Below are positions 27,423 to 35,777 of a DNA stretch of 64,000 nt, one piece after another. Each line of letters opens with the position of its first letter. Position 1 is the first letter of the stretch. Source of the stretch: Flavobacterium croceum DSM 17960 (GTDB lineage Bacteria; Bacteroidota; Bacteroidia; Flavobacteriales; Flavobacteriaceae). Location of the stretch: positions 124,001 through 188,000 of the forward strand of contig NZ_PQNY01000003.1 in assembly GCF_002917885.1 (NCBI RefSeq). The letters run 5' to 3'. The position numbers and the translations under genes were made by a program. The notes under the pieces are model-generated. The model was not told where the DNA came from. It worked only from the letters and a program-made list of their open reading frames with translations, and made no database searches.

Positions 27423-28112
27423 TTGAAAAAATACTTAGCACTACTTATACTTGGATTTTTATTGTTTTCTTGCAAAGCAAAGCAATCTGGCGTTATTACG
27501 TCAAAAAATGAAGCTATTAAAAAAAATATTTACGATACTCGCTTGCCAAAACAAGTAACGGCACTACAAACTAAAACAGCTCCACTTCTTTTTGAACGCA
27601 CAGCTCAAGAACAAAAAGAAGTAGATAAACACAATGAAAGTTTGGAAGTAATAGAGAAAAAAAATACCGATAAAATTGTCTTGGAAGATAATGTTCAAGA
27701 TGTAATTATTAAGGTAGAAAATTGTAGCTCTATGGGCGAAGATTTAGTAAAACTTGCCAAACAAAATTTAGGATCACCGTACCATACTGGAGGTACAAGT
27801 CCAAGCGGTTTTGATTGCTCTGGACTTATGTATGCTACTTATAAAAAATTTGATATTTTTTTACCTCGTACTTCTACACAAATGGCACAAATTGGTCGTA
27901 TTTTGGACTTAAAAGACATACGTCCAGGTGATTTAATCTTTTTTAGAACCAATGGCAAACACCACATCAATCATGTTGGTATGGTAGTAGGTGTTAATGA
28001 TGAGGAAATTACATTTATACATTCTTCTACTCAAAGAGGTGTTATTATTTCTTCTACTAAAGAGGCATATTACAATAGAACCTTTGCTCAGGTTAATCGT
28101 ATTATCGAATAA
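27423..28112 (+). CDS. NlpC/P60 family lipoprotein (peptidoglycan endopeptidase)
   Basis: 229 residues. The lipoprotein signal ends LLFSC with C17 lipidated. A linker of about 80 polar residues follows, then an NlpC/P60 domain (about 102-229) with catalytic C132 in GFDCSGLMYATYKKF and H184 in HHINHVGMVVG. The domain hydrolyses stem peptides between D-gamma-glutamyl and diamino acid residues. Translation must start at TTG 27423, since the reading frame has no ATG upstream of the lipobox. The predicted site is the outer membrane facing the periplasm. Confidence 0.92.
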   Translation: MKKYLALLILGFLLFSCKAKQSGVITSKNEAIKKNIYDTRLPKQVTALQTKTAPLLFERTAQEQKEVDKHNESLEVIEKKNTDKIVLEDNVQDVIIKVENCSSMGEDLVKLAKQNLGSPYHTGGTSPSGFDCSGLMYATYKKFDIFLPRTSTQMAQIGRILDLKDIRPGDLIFFRTNGKHHINHVGMVVGVNDEEITFIHSSTQRGVIISSTKEAYYNRTFAQVNRIIE

Positions 28113-28120
28113 AATTTATA

Positions 28121-28149
28121 TATTTGGCTTTCTATATATCAGCCAAATA
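28121..28149 (+). terminator. Hairpin after the NlpC/P60 gene
   Basis: A perfect 9-bp stem TATTTGGCT/AGCCAAATA (28121-28129 with 28141-28149) has an 11-base loop. No T run follows, so termination is plausible but unproven. Confidence 0.5.
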
Positions 28150-28237
28150 CTATGATTATCAGCACAAAAAAGATCTTTTCTTTTCAATTACATGGATACC
28201 TTTTTGGGATTGTTAAACAAACAAAAGTGCTTTTTTT

Positions 28238-30253
28238 ATGAAAAAAGTACTTTCTTATCCGCTTACTAAAATTTGTGCGTTTTATGTATTGGGCATTATT
28301 ACTCAATATACTTTAAACGTTTCTTTTTCTGTATATTTTTTATCTATACTCTGTTTTTGTTTGCTGTTATTATTAGCCTATTTTTACTACGCTAATCGTA
28401 AAATTGCTTTTGAGTTTACTACTTTTTCTATTGCTTTTATTTTGGCTTTCTTAATTATTGAATTGCAAAATCCAACATTTAAAAAGTCGCATTTTACACA
28501 TTTTTCTACAACTAATTCCAAAACCAATTTGGAGATGGTAATTATTGAAAAATTTAAAACAACACAAAAATATACGCGCTATGCAGCTCATTTAATCAGA
28601 ATAGACAATCAAAACACTTCGGGCAAAGTAATACTCAATGTACCTAAAATTGAATCTTCAAAAGAGTTCGTTCCTAGTACGCACATTTTGGCTCATGCAA
28701 GACTGGTAACAAAATACCCAAATAGTGTTCCAAGCCGTTTTAACTACTCCGATTATTTAAAAAATAAAGGTATTTATGGTCAGGTCTATACTGATTCAAA
28801 TTACTACATTGGAAAAAACCAACCTTCTCTTGCTTATTATGCTGGTTGTTTTAGAAATAACATAATCAACACTTTAGAATCTAAAATACCCAAGAATGAT
28901 TTAGCCTTAATTATGGCTTTGCTATTAGGTCAGCAACAAGATATTGATGCAGAGTTAATGAACAGTTATCAAATGGCAGGTGCTGTACACATGTTATCTG
29001 TATCGGGGTTACACATAGGGATTTTGTTACTTGCCTTACAATTTTTATTAAAATTTATTAGCAATACTCCGCGTAATAAAATAATAAAACTTTGTATTCT
29101 GTTGGTATTTTTATGGGGTTTTGCTTTACTGGCAAATTTTTCTCCTGCGGTATTACGCTCGGCAACTATGTATAGCTTTTTACTTTTTGCAATGTATTTA
29201 AAAAGAGGTGTATACATTTATTATTCTTTACTGACTTCGTTATTTGCTATACTCATATTTTCACCATTCATGCTCTTTGATGTGGGTTTTCAACTGAGTT
29301 ATTTAGCACTATTTTTTATAGCATGGTTGCAACCTATATTCAAAAATGGATATATTCCAAAAAACAAAATCGGCGTCTATTTTTTTGATATTATAACTGT
29401 TTCATTAGCCGCTCAAATTGGCACTTTACCATTATCTCTCTACTATTTTCATCAATTTCCTGGCTTATTTTTACTGACTAATGTTGTACTACTACCTTTA
29501 TTAAGCCTATTACTATTTGTAGGTGTTATTGTAGTACTTATGGCTTCAATAGGTTGGGTTTTAAATCCTATAGTTGAATTATTGAGTTGCCTTATTGGTA
29601 TTTTCAATACAATTATACAATGGGTAAGCTCTTTTGAAGATTTTATATTCAAGAATATTTCGTTTAATTTCTCTCTATTACTCATTTGTTATTTTGTGAT
29701 TGTATGTTTTTTTGTATGGATAGAAAACAAGAAAATAATTTATTTTAAAATGTTTTTAATGAGTATACTTGCTTTGCAGTGCAATTCTATTTTCGAAAAA
29801 TATTCCTATATAAATAGAGAAACTATGCAGTTGTTGCATATTTATAAAAATAGCGTGTTAATACACCCCAAGCAAACCACTCTACGTGTTTATTCGAGCT
29901 ATAAAATACCTCATACAAATGCAGAAAAAATCATAAATACTTATGCTGTAGAACATGGAATTAAAGCAATAAAGTATTTATCTCTACAAAACTATTACTA
30001 TCATAAAAACGCCAAAGTAACAATAATAACAAATAATAACGCTTATTTAAAAAACACAAATCCTGATGTTTTAATACTAATAAATTCTCCAAAAATTAAT
30101 TTAGAATATGTTTTGGAAGAATTAAAACCGAAAGTAGTAGTTGCCGATGGTTCAAACTTTTTTGAATATAAAAAACGATGGAAAGAAAGCTGCTATAATG
30201 CAAAAATCCCTTTTCACGATACGAGCGAAAAGGGATTCTATACTATAAAATAA
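28238..30253 (+). CDS. comEC: ComEC/Rec2 family DNA-uptake channel protein
   Basis: 671 residues with about ten transmembrane helices. An N-terminal DUF4131-like soluble region (about 85-190) precedes the competence domain, which carries MALLLGQQQDIDAELMNSYQMAG, AVHMLSVSGLHIGIL and SPAVLRSATMYSFLLFA. ComEC forms the inner-membrane pore for transforming single-stranded DNA. The C-terminal 150 residues are short and lack an HxHxDH metallo-beta-lactamase motif, so the nuclease-like domain is missing or degenerate, as I recall for many Bacteroidetes. The last 50 bases also encode, on the other strand, a terminator for the next gene. Confidence 0.9.
   Translation: MKKVLSYPLTKICAFYVLGIITQYTLNVSFSVYFLSILCFCLLLLLAYFYYANRKIAFEFTTFSIAFILAFLIIELQNPTFKKSHFTHFSTTNSKTNLEMVIIEKFKTTQKYTRYAAHLIRIDNQNTSGKVILNVPKIESSKEFVPSTHILAHARLVTKYPNSVPSRFNYSDYLKNKGIYGQVYTDSNYYIGKNQPSLAYYAGCFRNNIINTLESKIPKNDLALIMALLLGQQQDIDAELMNSYQMAGAVHMLSVSGLHIGILLLALQFLLKFISNTPRNKIIKLCILLVFLWGFALLANFSPAVLRSATMYSFLLFAMYLKRGVYIYYSLLTSLFAILIFSPFMLFDVGFQLSYLALFFIAWLQPIFKNGYIPKNKIGVYFFDIITVSLAAQIGTLPLSLYYFHQFPGLFLLTNVVLLPLLSLLLFVGVIVVLMASIGWVLNPIVELLSCLIGIFNTIIQWVSSFEDFIFKNISFNFSLLLICYFVIVCFFVWIENKKIIYFKMFLMSILALQCNSIFEKYSYINRETMQLLHIYKNSVLIHPKQTTLRVYSSYKIPHTNAEKIINTYAVEHGIKAIKYLSLQNYYYHKNAKVTIITNNNAYLKNTNPDVLILINSPKINLEYVLEELKPKVVVADGSNFFEYKKRWKESCYNAKIPFHDTSEKGFYTIK
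30201..30237 (-). terminator. Terminator of the thioredoxin-like gene inside the comEC 3' coding end
   Basis: An 11-bp perfect stem (30205-30215 with 30227-30237, AATCCCTTTTC/GAAAAGGGATT) is followed on the minus strand by TTTTTG. It lies upstream of the comEC stop, so it is coding on one strand and a terminator on the other. Confidence 0.7.
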
Positions 30254-30257
30254 GTAA

Positions 30258-30779
30258 TTATTTTTTTACTTTCTTTTTAATTTTCTTTGATGATTTTGTA
30301 GGTTTTGGATCTGGAACAAATTTGGCTAAAGAAGCATTTGCATTTTCAATCCATGTGGTAGGCCCTCCAGGCATATAACCACTAGAACCTAATTGTTCAT
30401 AAGTTGTATTTCCATCTTTTACAACAGGCTTAGCAAACCAAACAGTAGGATAGCCACGTACTTGAAATAGTTGTTGCAATTCCATATTTTGCTTTTGAAT
30501 TTCGGCAGCAAGCTGAGTTCTTCTAGGAAAATCTAGTTCTACCAAAACTACTTTCTCATTAGCCCATTTTACAAATTCTGGCGTTTTAAAAACTTCATTT
30601 TGAAGTTTCATACACCAACCACACCAATCGCTTCCGGTAAAAAATAAGAATAAAGGTTTTTGTTCGTTTTGAGAACGCTCAATAGCTGTCTTCATATTAT
30701 TTTCCCACTTTAATCCATCTTGCGCTTGAACAAAAGTAGTTGTTGCTACAAGTAAAAAAAGTATTACTAATTTCTTCAT
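30258..30779 (-). CDS. Secreted thioredoxin-family protein
   Basis: 173 residues: signal peptide (1-20, cut after VQA), then a thioredoxin fold of the DsbD-gamma/Thioredoxin_7 type with FFTGSDWCGWCMKL (C53, C56) and the cis-proline region RGYPTVWFAK. The C-terminus is a lysine-rich tail (PKPTKSSKKIKKKVKK). It probably acts as a periplasmic disulfide reductase. It stands downstream of three peptide transporters but has its own promoter-like box, so it may not belong to that unit. Confidence 0.88.
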   Translation of the reverse strand: MKKLVILFLLVATTTFVQAQDGLKWENNMKTAIERSQNEQKPLFLFFTGSDWCGWCMKLQNEVFKTPEFVKWANEKVVLVELDFPRRTQLAAEIQKQNMELQQLFQVRGYPTVWFAKPVVKDGNTTYEQLGSSGYMPGGPTTWIENANASLAKFVPDPKPTKSSKKIKKKVKK

Positions 30780-30820
30780 TTTTTAAATATTTATTACTGT
30801 TTAATTTGTTTTATCTTTTT

Positions 30821-30828
30821 CAAAAATA
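30821..30828 (-). promoter_or_regulatory. -7 box for the thioredoxin-like gene
   Basis: Reads TATTTTTG on the minus strand, 41 bases before the ATG, in the gap after the POT gene. Confidence 0.45.
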
Positions 30829-30845
30829 ATGCCGAAAGATACTAA

Positions 30846-32330
30846 TTATTTTACTTCCTGCATTAATTTTTTAATTATGGGAGAAAGTATAATTAAAATT
30901 ATACCTGCTATTAAAGCGTAAATAGCTAGGGTATAATATCCATCTGTATATGATTGCAGTTTAGTTAACAATGTAGTCCCTGTATTAGATTTTGATATTT
31001 CGGCGCCTAGCTTTCCTGCCGCCCATTGTCCAAATGCACTTGCTAAAAACCATAATCCCATCATCATGCCAAATAGTTTTTTTGGCGAGAGTTTAGTAAT
31101 TATAGACATCCCTATTGGACCTAAACATAATTCTCCTATTGTAGTTACAAAATAGGCAAAAGTAAAAACGTTTAGCGAAGTTATACCTTTAGAATTGGCA
31201 AAGAATTTTGTGTAATAAAAAATATAAAATGACGCTGAAAGAAATAAAAAACCTATTCCAAATTTGATTAAAGTATTAGGCTCTATTTTTCTTTTGGCTA
31301 AGGCTAACCAAAGTAATCCTATAATAGGGCTTAATAAAACCACAAACAATGTATTAGAGCTATTGTTTACAAAGTTTGGATCCATATTAAATCCTAATAA
31401 ATTGTGTGTAAGATTGTCTTTGGCAAATAGAGAAAGTGAGCCTCCGCTTTGCTCGTAAATAGAGTTAAATACAAAATAGAAAAATATAAAAGTAAATGCA
31501 GCAATCATTTTTTTCTGAGCACTGTTATCAGATAGTTTCCAAACTTCATAAATAAAATAACAAACAGCCACAGCACCTATTAGATACATAAAATAATCGG
31601 TATAATTAGTGTTTTTTACCATAATATATATCAAGGGCATCGATAGAAGTGCTCCTACATAAACTGCTATTTCTTTAATATTACTTTGTGGCTTTTCATC
31701 TTTAAATTTTGGAGAATCACCAATTGGTCCTAATGATTTTTTTGTAATAAAAAAGGTAACTAATCCAAAAACCATAACAATGGCTGCTGCCAAAAAGCAT
31801 AATTGCCAAGAAACATATTTGCCTAACCAAACACATAATAGTCCTCCAAAAAAACCACCAATATTAATTCCAGCATAAAAAAGACTATACCCTGCATCTC
31901 TACGATTGTCATCTCTAGTGTAAAGTTCACCAACCATTGAAGAAATGTTTGGTTTAAAAAAACCCGTTCCAATTATAGAAAATACTATCCCAAAATAAAA
32001 CATATCCTTTGGAGAAAAAGCAATTAGTAAATTACCCAAAATCATAATAATTCCACCAAAAACTAAAGCTTTTTTAAAACCTAAAATTTTATCGGCAAAA
32101 ATACCTCCAATAAAAGTAAAAGCATATACAAATGCCTGAATAGCTCCGTATTGTAAATTGGCGGCATCTTCTTTAAGAAACAATTGATCTGCCATAAAAA
32201 TAGTGAGTACTCCTCGCATTCCATAAAAGCAAAAGCGCTCCCACATTTCTATTGTAAATAAATACCAAAGTTGTTTTGGATATTTTCCTTTAAAATTTTG
32301 AATTTGTTCTAGAGTTAGTTGGTTTTCCAT
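30846..32330 (-). CDS. POT/PTR family proton-coupled oligopeptide transporter (copy 1)
   Basis: 494 residues with about 14 hydrophobic helices. The POT signature in helix 1 reads EMWERFCFYGMRGVL (ExxERF..Y), in which the two glutamates and arginine couple protons to peptide. Helix 2-3 shows GGIFADKILGFKKAL, and the PTR2 signature region reads GTGFFKPNISSMVGELY. It imports di- and tripeptides. The gene starts six bases after copy 2 stops, so these two are probably co-transcribed. The terminator at 33998 separates them from copy 3. Confidence 0.93.
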   Translation of the reverse strand: MENQLTLEQIQNFKGKYPKQLWYLFTIEMWERFCFYGMRGVLTIFMADQLFLKEDAANLQYGAIQAFVYAFTFIGGIFADKILGFKKALVFGGIIMILGNLLIAFSPKDMFYFGIVFSIIGTGFFKPNISSMVGELYTRDDNRRDAGYSLFYAGINIGGFFGGLLCVWLGKYVSWQLCFLAAAIVMVFGLVTFFITKKSLGPIGDSPKFKDEKPQSNIKEIAVYVGALLSMPLIYIMVKNTNYTDYFMYLIGAVAVCYFIYEVWKLSDNSAQKKMIAAFTFIFFYFVFNSIYEQSGGSLSLFAKDNLTHNLLGFNMDPNFVNNSSNTLFVVLLSPIIGLLWLALAKRKIEPNTLIKFGIGFLFLSASFYIFYYTKFFANSKGITSLNVFTFAYFVTTIGELCLGPIGMSIITKLSPKKLFGMMMGLWFLASAFGQWAAGKLGAEISKSNTGTTLLTKLQSYTDGYYTLAIYALIAGIILIILSPIIKKLMQEVK

Positions 32331-32336
32331 ATATAG

Positions 32337-33989
32337 TTAGTTTAATCCTTTTTCACGCATTACAGCATTTAATTTTTTAAGTATTAGTAATCCTAAACTT
32401 GTTGCAAAAAGTAATAATGCAAAATTTACCCAATAAAAATTAGCCTTATCTTCATAATTGTACCACATACTAGCCAATACTCCGCTTAGTTTGTTACCTA
32501 TAGAAATAGATAAAAAGAAACCTCCCATCATCAATGCAGTAAGTCTTGGAGGACTTAGTTTAGACACAATGGAAAGCCCCATAGGAGAAAGACATAACTC
32601 TCCAATAGTGATGACTCCATAGGTTGCAACCAACCATAGAGGTGAAACTTTTACAGTTCCATTTGAACTAGCATATACTGCGGCAACCATTACCAAACAA
32701 GACAAAGCAGAAATAAACAATCCTAAAACAATTTTTGATGGTGTTGTAGGCTCTTTTCCTCTTTTTCTCATAAAAGCAAAAACAGACACTACTACAGGTG
32801 TTAGCAATATAATCCAACCTGGATTTATTGATTGAAACAATTCTGTATTTATTAAAGATACTTTTTTATTATTGTTTGACTCGAGTTGTGTTCTGTTTGT
32901 AGGCGAAATATTTGTAAAATAAACATCTTTACCAACTACTTTAATGGCATTCCCTTGTGCATCTTTCTCTGCTTTGAATTGTTTATCGTATTTTTGAACT
33001 TCTTGTGTTTCAAAACTTTTTTGATCTACTAAATAAATTTTTTCTAGAGATTTTTCGGCAACTCCAGTTACTTGTCTATCTGTGTAATAGTTTGCCCAAC
33101 GAGTTAGCGCTGTTCCATTTTGTTTAAAAACAGCCCAAAATAGCATTCCTACTGCAAATATTGCCAATAGTGCACCTAAAGATTTTTTGTCTTCTAGGCT
33201 CGCTTTTAGATACAATCGTACATAAAAATATATTACGGGAATACACGCGAAAATAAATGCGTCTGTACTATCACTTTTAAAAATATTGTTTGGAATCATC
33301 CATCCTATTATACCAAAAATTAATGCAGGCAAAAACACTTTAACCAAAATACCCGTTAATGATATATCTCCTTCTTGTACAGGTTTCATTACATTGGCGG
33401 TTTCTAGATGCTTTCTTCCCAGTGTAAATATAATTAATCCTAAAAACATGCCTATTCCTGCAGTAATAAAAGCAGCACTCCAACCATATTGATTACGCAT
33501 AAAAGCAGCTATAATATTACATATAAATGCTCCAATATTAATACCCATATAGAAGATGTTATAACCTGCATCTTTTTGATTTTTGTATTGATCGGAAGAA
33601 TACAAATTTCCTACTAAAGTCGATATACTTGGTTTAAAAAATCCATTTCCAATTATTATTAATGCCATAGATATATAAAACACAGTAAGATTATGAAATC
33701 CTAGCCCTATATAACCCAAACCCATTAATGTTCCTCCTACATATATTGATTTAAAATAACCCAAAACTCTATCGGCTAAAAAACCACCTAAAAAAGGTGT
33801 AAGGTAAGTAAGTGCTATATAGGTTCCGAAAATATCATCTGCTTTTTGGTCTGCAAACGCCAAACCTCCAGTACTTGAAGGGTCTATCATGTACAATACA
33901 AAAATTCCGATTATTAAATAATAACCAAAACGTTCCCACATTTCTGTGAAAAACAAAAACAACAAACCTTTAGGATGATTATTTTTCAT
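32337..33989 (-). CDS. POT/PTR family oligopeptide transporter (copy 2)
   Basis: 550 residues. Signature EMWERFGYYLIIGIF in helix 1 and GNGFFKPSISTLVGNLY around helix 4. It is longer than copy 1 because of an extra hydrophilic stretch of about 90 residues between mid-protein helices (roughly 295-385), rich in Lys, Asp and Gln and predicted to be extracytoplasmic or a large loop. Inhibitor-like or substrate-gating roles are speculation. It lies between copies 3 and 1, with a terminator hairpin just before its start codon. Confidence 0.92.
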   Translation of the reverse strand: MKNNHPKGLLFLFFTEMWERFGYYLIIGIFVLYMIDPSSTGGLAFADQKADDIFGTYIALTYLTPFLGGFLADRVLGYFKSIYVGGTLMGLGYIGLGFHNLTVFYISMALIIIGNGFFKPSISTLVGNLYSSDQYKNQKDAGYNIFYMGINIGAFICNIIAAFMRNQYGWSAAFITAGIGMFLGLIIFTLGRKHLETANVMKPVQEGDISLTGILVKVFLPALIFGIIGWMIPNNIFKSDSTDAFIFACIPVIYFYVRLYLKASLEDKKSLGALLAIFAVGMLFWAVFKQNGTALTRWANYYTDRQVTGVAEKSLEKIYLVDQKSFETQEVQKYDKQFKAEKDAQGNAIKVVGKDVYFTNISPTNRTQLESNNNKKVSLINTELFQSINPGWIILLTPVVVSVFAFMRKRGKEPTTPSKIVLGLFISALSCLVMVAAVYASSNGTVKVSPLWLVATYGVITIGELCLSPMGLSIVSKLSPPRLTALMMGGFFLSISIGNKLSGVLASMWYNYEDKANFYWVNFALLLFATSLGLLILKKLNAVMREKGLN

Positions 33990-33997
33990 ATCAAAAA

Positions 33998-34021
33998 AAC
34001 CTTCAGAAAGTACTGAAGGTT
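33998..34021 (-). terminator. Terminator between POT copies 3 and 2
   Basis: A 9-bp stem AACCTTCAG/CTGAAGGTT (33998-34006 with 34013-34021) has a 6-base loop and a T run on the minus strand. It ends 8 bases before the copy 2 start, so it also forms the 5' leader of any read-through transcript. Confidence 0.8.
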
Positions 34022-34042
34022 TTCAAAGATATAAATTTTTAT

Positions 34043-35746
34043 TTAGTTTACTCCGTGCATCATTTTTTTCAATTTTGGCGTTAGGAAGGCTAAAATAACA
34101 GCTGCTATACCACACAAAACAACAAAAACCATAAAAAATTCATATAAATTATGGATTTCAAAACCTCCAAATGAAGTATACTCTGTTGGTAATTGTTCTT
34201 TCTTAAACATAGCAACTTGCTCAACTGATAAAGTTGTCTTTTTATCTAAAACATCTTGAAGATTTACACCTAATGTTTCTGCTTTTAAAAATTTATCACC
34301 AGTAGCAGGAATAATTGCTCCAAGAGAACCTGCTAATGCATATCCTGCTGCGTTTGAAATAAAGAAAACACCATATAACAATGAAGCAAAACGTTTAGGA
34401 GCTAATTTACCAACCAAAGATAATCCGATTGGTGATAAACAAAGTTCACCCATAGTTTGTATAAAATATAATAATACCAACCATTTTATAGCCAGCAAAC
34501 CACTATTCCCCAAATCTTTAACATTATGAGCTATAATAAAATAACTTAATGCAATCAAAGATAGTCCCACAGCTTGTTTCATTGGTGAAATTGGTTCTTT
34601 TTGTTTTGCTCTTAACATATCCCACATGATACTGAAAGGCACTGCTAATATTACTACAAAAAGCCCATTAAAAATCTGAACCATTGAAGCAGGCATATCC
34701 CATCCAAAAATAAAAGTTCTATCTGTTTGATTTGAAGCAATAAAAGTTAATGAAGAACCTGCTTGTTCAAATGCCGCCCAAAAGAAAATAATGAAAAAAG
34801 AAACGATATAAATTACAGAAATTCTTTCTCTTTCAATTTTGCTTTCAGCTGAACTCATAATTAAAAAAGCTAAAGAAATTCCAGCACCATAAATTATAGG
34901 ATAAATGATTCCTTTAACTAAGGTTCCAATTTCAAAATTACTAAATCCAATTTCTGAGACTAATAAGTATCTAAAAGCAAAAAATAAAGCAAAAAATAAA
35001 ACTATTGCAATTCCTATTGATTTACTTGAGAATTTTGCTTGTTCTTCAACTTCACCTTTTGAAGAATCTTTATTAGGTTTTGCTCCAATAGGAGCTCCTT
35101 CAGGTGAAACAACGTATTTATCTTTTAAAAAGAAAAAAACTAATGTTCCTAAAACCATTGCAATAGCTGCCATTAAATATCCCCATTTAAAAACTGTAGG
35201 GTCTTGAACTCCTTTTATCTTTACATCAGCAAAAAGAGGTACAAAATATTGACTCAATAATGCACCGATATTAATTCCCATATAAAAAATAGTAAAAGCA
35301 GAATCTAATTTTGTCTTTTCTTGAGGTGGATATAAACTTCCAACCATAGAAGAAATATTTGGTTTAAAGAAACCATTTCCAAAAATAATAACAAAAAGAC
35401 CTAACCAAAAGATACCTTTTGACAAATCTAGATTACTATCATAGATGGTAGCACTATAAAACAATGAAAACTGACCAATTGCCATCAAAGTTCCACCAAG
35501 CATAATACAACTTCTATTTCCCAAATATTTATCAGAAATAAAACCTCCTAAAAGCGGTGTTAGATAACAAAGAGCTAGAAAACCTCCATAAATAATTGAT
35601 GCATTTGACTCTCCCAACATTAAGGCATTTACCATAAACAATGTCAAAATTGCTCGCATTCCGTAGAAGTTGAATCGTTCCCACATTTCGGTTCCAAATA
35701 ATACCCAAAGTCCTTTTGGATGACCTGTTTTTACTGTATCACTCAT
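34043..35746 (-). CDS. POT/PTR family oligopeptide transporter (copy 3)
   Basis: 567 residues. Helix 1 signature EMWERFNFYGMRAIL, later GNGFFKPNISSMVGSLY. A charged loop at about 205-240 (PNKDSSKGEVEEQAKF) and an extracytoplasmic insert near the C-terminus (about 480-525) distinguish it from the other two copies. Proton-driven di/tripeptide import is predicted. It starts 31 bases after the stop of the DPP-IV-type peptidase on the same strand, making a peptide-cleavage-and-import pair. Confidence 0.93.
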   Translation of the reverse strand: MSDTVKTGHPKGLWVLFGTEMWERFNFYGMRAILTLFMVNALMLGESNASIIYGGFLALCYLTPLLGGFISDKYLGNRSCIMLGGTLMAIGQFSLFYSATIYDSNLDLSKGIFWLGLFVIIFGNGFFKPNISSMVGSLYPPQEKTKLDSAFTIFYMGINIGALLSQYFVPLFADVKIKGVQDPTVFKWGYLMAAIAMVLGTLVFFFLKDKYVVSPEGAPIGAKPNKDSSKGEVEEQAKFSSKSIGIAIVLFFALFFAFRYLLVSEIGFSNFEIGTLVKGIIYPIIYGAGISLAFLIMSSAESKIERERISVIYIVSFFIIFFWAAFEQAGSSLTFIASNQTDRTFIFGWDMPASMVQIFNGLFVVILAVPFSIMWDMLRAKQKEPISPMKQAVGLSLIALSYFIIAHNVKDLGNSGLLAIKWLVLLYFIQTMGELCLSPIGLSLVGKLAPKRFASLLYGVFFISNAAGYALAGSLGAIIPATGDKFLKAETLGVNLQDVLDKKTTLSVEQVAMFKKEQLPTEYTSFGGFEIHNLYEFFMVFVVLCGIAAVILAFLTPKLKKMMHGVN

Positions 35747-35777
35747 TTTAATTTATTTTTAGTTTGTATTTAATTTA

